A stretch of 5,741 bases of DNA, from positions 1 through 5,741 of the forward strand of contig JASFQI010000328.1 in assembly GCA_050115555.1 (NCBI GenBank), read 5' to 3'. Below the pieces are notes generated by a model, which worked only from the letters and a program-made list of their open reading frames with translations, did no database searches and was not told the origin of the DNA. The translations under genes and the position numbers were made by a program. Origin of the DNA: JASFQI01 sp050115555. Its GTDB lineage: Bacteria; Desulfobacterota; DSM-4660; Desulfatiglandales; HGW-15. Positions 5,344 through 5,741 of this stretch are shown here, one piece after another. Within the stretch, counting starts at the first letter, position 1. The number at the start of each line of letters is the position of its first letter.

Positions 5344-5741
5344 CTATGAGCCGGGGCTGGATTTCGGGCTGTAGTGGCGCTTCAACCAGCGGCTGAGGCC
5401 GTCCAGCCCGGGAAAAAACACGCGCTCGGTGACGTTGGCCTGGTCGAGTTTGTCTCGAATCTCCCACTTCAGCTCCGCCGGGATCACGATCTTGCGCCAC
5501 ATCTCCGGGTGTTGAAGGAGCCAGTCGTCCAGGACCGAGGCCGAGTCCGAGAACATGGAGAACAGGCCGAACTGATTCACGATCCGGTCGTCCATGGAGG
5601 GGGGCTCGAAAAAGACCAGGAACGGCCCCCCGGCCATGGTGGAGAGGTCCTTGAGGGAGGCCAAGGACTCGGAGAGCATCTCCACCGTGAACACGTTGGC
5701 TCCTTCCTCGTCCAGTTGCCCCCGCAGCCGCTCCGGCAGAA
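5344..5741 (-). CDS. FRG-domain protein, C-terminal part (runs off right edge)
   Basis: The 131 residues visible run in frame from the window edge to the TAG at 5344-5346. They match the second half of the FRG domain, a domain of unknown biochemical function named for conserved Phe, Arg and Gly residues and found in scattered, often accessory or defence-linked bacterial proteins. Seen: GGPFLVFFEPPSMDDRIVNQ (37-56, the usual position of an aromatic-EPP and an Asn-Gln), a FSMFSDS stretch (60-66), VIPAELKWEIRDKL (85-98), and the closing FFPGLDGLSRWLKR (108-121), which is the typical end of the family. The chain ends soon after (HYSPKSSPGS). No terminator is seen after the stop, and the PhoH/PIN remnant converges on it within about 25 bases. 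The N-terminal half and any fused domain lie outside the window. Confidence 0.82.
   Translation of the reverse strand, partial: LPERLRGQLDEEGANVFTVEMLSESLASLKDLSTMAGGPFLVFFEPPSMDDRIVNQFGLFSMFSDSASVLDDWLLQHPEMWRKIVIPAELKWEIRDKLDQANVTERVFFPGLDGLSRWLKRHYSPKSSPGS

Noticed and set aside
1..5741. CRISPR array, tRNA or rRNA genes, riboswitch, multi-gene defence operon
   Set aside because: No regularly spaced direct repeats, no tRNA-like cloverleaf, no rRNA sequence and no recognised riboswitch core were seen. The FRG, HNH and XRE genes are not adjacent in one operon, so a defence system cannot be supported from this window.

Overview
The window reads as GC-rich chromosomal DNA of a Gram-negative bacterium, most likely a Desulfobacterota ('deltaproteobacterial') lineage such as the Desulfuromonadales. 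This is an inference from gene types: a DUF748 inner-membrane/periplasmic protein, an MltD-type lytic transglycosylase lipoprotein with three LysM modules, a Y1 (RAYT-type) transposase carrying a DnaA-domain-IV-like tail, an FRG-domain protein and a PIN/PhoH-type remnant. No single marker in the window fixes the species.

Layout, left to right. (1) 1-327, minus: N-terminus of a DUF748 protein that runs off the left edge. (2) 328-619: AT-rich divergent promoter region, with a good minus-strand promoter for DUF748 and a weaker plus-strand promoter plus a tandem 12-bp repeat in front of the next gene. (3) 620-1195, plus: an XRE-type HTH regulator whose C-terminal cupin domain breaks off at about 1034; the rest of the frame is unrelated read-through. 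(4) 1137-1466, plus: an intact YajD-like HNH protein with its own ribosome binding site, overlapping the read-through tail. (5) 1552-1588: a perfect 16-bp stem-loop between convergent genes. (6) 1599-3446, minus: the MltD-like lipoprotein with GTG start, clear ribosome binding site and a near-consensus promoter at 3496-3524. (7) 3545-4576, minus: RAYT/TnpA_REP-type transposase. (8) 4577-4880: no convincing long gene; a transposase promoter and several GC-rich palindromes. (9) 4881-5045, plus: a 54-residue single-membrane-span ORF with a strong ribosome binding site. (10) 5178-5324, plus: a start-less fragment of a PIN-domain PhoH-family protein that has no usable ORF start and is easily missed. 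(11) 5344-5741, minus: C-terminal part of an FRG-domain protein running off the right edge.

The genes do not form one pathway. The left and centre hold cell-envelope functions (DUF748, MltD) and the rest looks like a rearranged accessory stretch: two genes broken within a recognisable domain (XRE-cupin and PIN/PhoH), a single-strand transposase, and an FRG protein next to one break. I do not see a clear new multi-gene system. The most informative signals are the hidden PhoH/PIN remnant, the truncated regulator, the transposase with its DnaA-like tail and nearby palindromes, and the small membrane ORF.
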